A program made the translations under genes and the position numbers. Positions 6,061 through 6,491 of a DNA stretch of 6,491 nucleotides are shown one piece after another (position 1 is the stretch's first letter; every line of letters begins with the position of its first letter). This stretch comes from Methanocorpusculum sp. (GTDB lineage Archaea > Halobacteriota > Methanomicrobia > Methanomicrobiales > Methanocorpusculaceae): assembly GCA_029986195.1 (NCBI GenBank), contig DALTYF010000057.1, forward strand, positions 1-6,491. The letters run 5' to 3'. The notes below the pieces were generated by a model. The model was not told the DNA's origin, ran no database searches, and saw only the letters and a list, made by a program, of their open reading frames with translations.

Positions 6061-6491
6061 AGAAGTTCTGTTCCGGTTCTGCGCAGCCGGAGAACAATTG
6101 CTTCGATGACTGCGGATTTGATGACGTCGCCGATCACAAACGGAACAACGCAGGTGAAAACTGCGGCGGTGAATGCCGCCCCGGTTGAGAGCATGAACCA
6201 TTCCACAGCAAAGGCATAGGCTCCGATCCCGAACGCCGCAAGTGCGAGGAGGTCATACCGCACGGATTGTTTCTCAAACAGCAGTCCGGCAATACCGGCC
6301 ATAACCACAAATCCGATCAGAAATCCTCCCGTCGGTCCGAGAAGGATGCCGATTCCTGCTGTTCCGTTGTGGAAGATCGGCAGTCCGAGTGTTCCAAGCA
6401 GTACATACAATCCGACCGGAATCACCGCATACCGTTTCATTACGGCTGCGGCAAGCAGCAGGAAAAAATTCTGCATCGTAAACGGAATCAT
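6057..6491 (-). CDS. bioY: Biotin transporter substrate-binding protein BioY (5' end cut by the window)
   Basis: BioY is the membrane S-component that binds biotin and delivers it through the ECF module. The 144 residues seen match the family from about its first third onward. They include PFTMQNFFLLLAA (3-15, matching the family's PVPITLQTLFVLLAG-type segment), GTLGLPIF with a Gly-rich loop (33-48), LGPTGGFLIGF (51-61) and PFVIGDVIKSAV (117-128, the conserved C-terminal Asp/Lys region that contacts biotin). At least four hydrophobic helices are visible. The ATG at 6491 lies exactly at the window edge and begins inside a conserved segment, so it is probably an internal Met. About 35-40 N-terminal residues should lie beyond the window. 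The stop overlaps the first ATPase (ATGA). Membership in the BioY family is clear from the motifs. Confidence 0.9.
   Translation of the reverse strand: MIPFTMQNFFLLLAAAVMKRYAVIPVGLYVLLGTLGLPIFHNGTAGIGILLGPTGGFLIGFVVMAGIAGLLFEKQSVRYDLLALAAFGIGAYAFAVEWFMLSTGAAFTAAVFTCVVPFVIGDVIKSAVIEAIVLRLRRTGTELL

Noticed and set aside
5482..6219. Long plus-strand open frame opposite the ATPase genes (245 codons)
   Set aside because: It covers two ABC ATPase genes with complete motifs on the minus strand, and its own translation has no recognisable fold or motif.
1..6491. CRISPR array, transposase gene or riboswitch
   Set aside because: No regularly spaced direct repeats, no transposase-like protein and no recognisable riboswitch core were seen on either strand.

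Overview
The window looks like chromosomal DNA of a methanogenic archaeon, most likely Methanomicrobiales and possibly a Methanocorpusculum relative. The evidence is a two-subunit pyruvate carboxylase (separate PycB and PycA), archaeal promoter signals (TATA-like boxes, TGCA start motifs, oligo-T terminators) and a tRNA gene without an encoded CCA end. The genus is inferred from protein style only. Every recognised gene is read from the minus strand, so the genes below run from high to low coordinates.

6491-4261: an energy-coupling factor (ECF) biotin importer. It consists of the substrate-binding membrane protein BioY (5' end outside the window), two very short ABC ATPases and the transmembrane coupling protein EcfT. 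Neighbouring genes overlap by 4 to 8 bases (ATGA, GTGA, ATGAGTGA), which indicates one translationally coupled transcript. An oligo-T terminator follows ecfT.

4260-4128: intergenic region with the importer terminator, a weak TATA-like element, a short inverted repeat and a Shine-Dalgarno sequence for pycB.

4127-883: pycB (carboxyltransferase plus biotin carrier domain) and pycA (biotin carboxylase), overlapping by ATGA. Together they form the biotin-dependent enzyme that converts pyruvate to oxaloacetate. The importer next door brings in the cofactor this enzyme carries on Lys547 of PycB, so the two operons form one functional biotin module. No biotin ligase gene is in the window.

882-622: a tRNA with anticodon CAT, its promoter and T-rich 3' flank, then AT-rich DNA with no convincing gene.

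621-1: the C-terminal part of a Fic-domain protein running off the window edge. Its N-terminal part is missing behind two in-frame stops, and the catalytic His of the Fic motif reads Arg, so it looks like a decaying gene.

I found no CRISPR array, transposase or riboswitch. I did not find a clearly new system. The most unusual points are the minimal, asymmetric ECF ATPase pair and the mutated Fic remnant.
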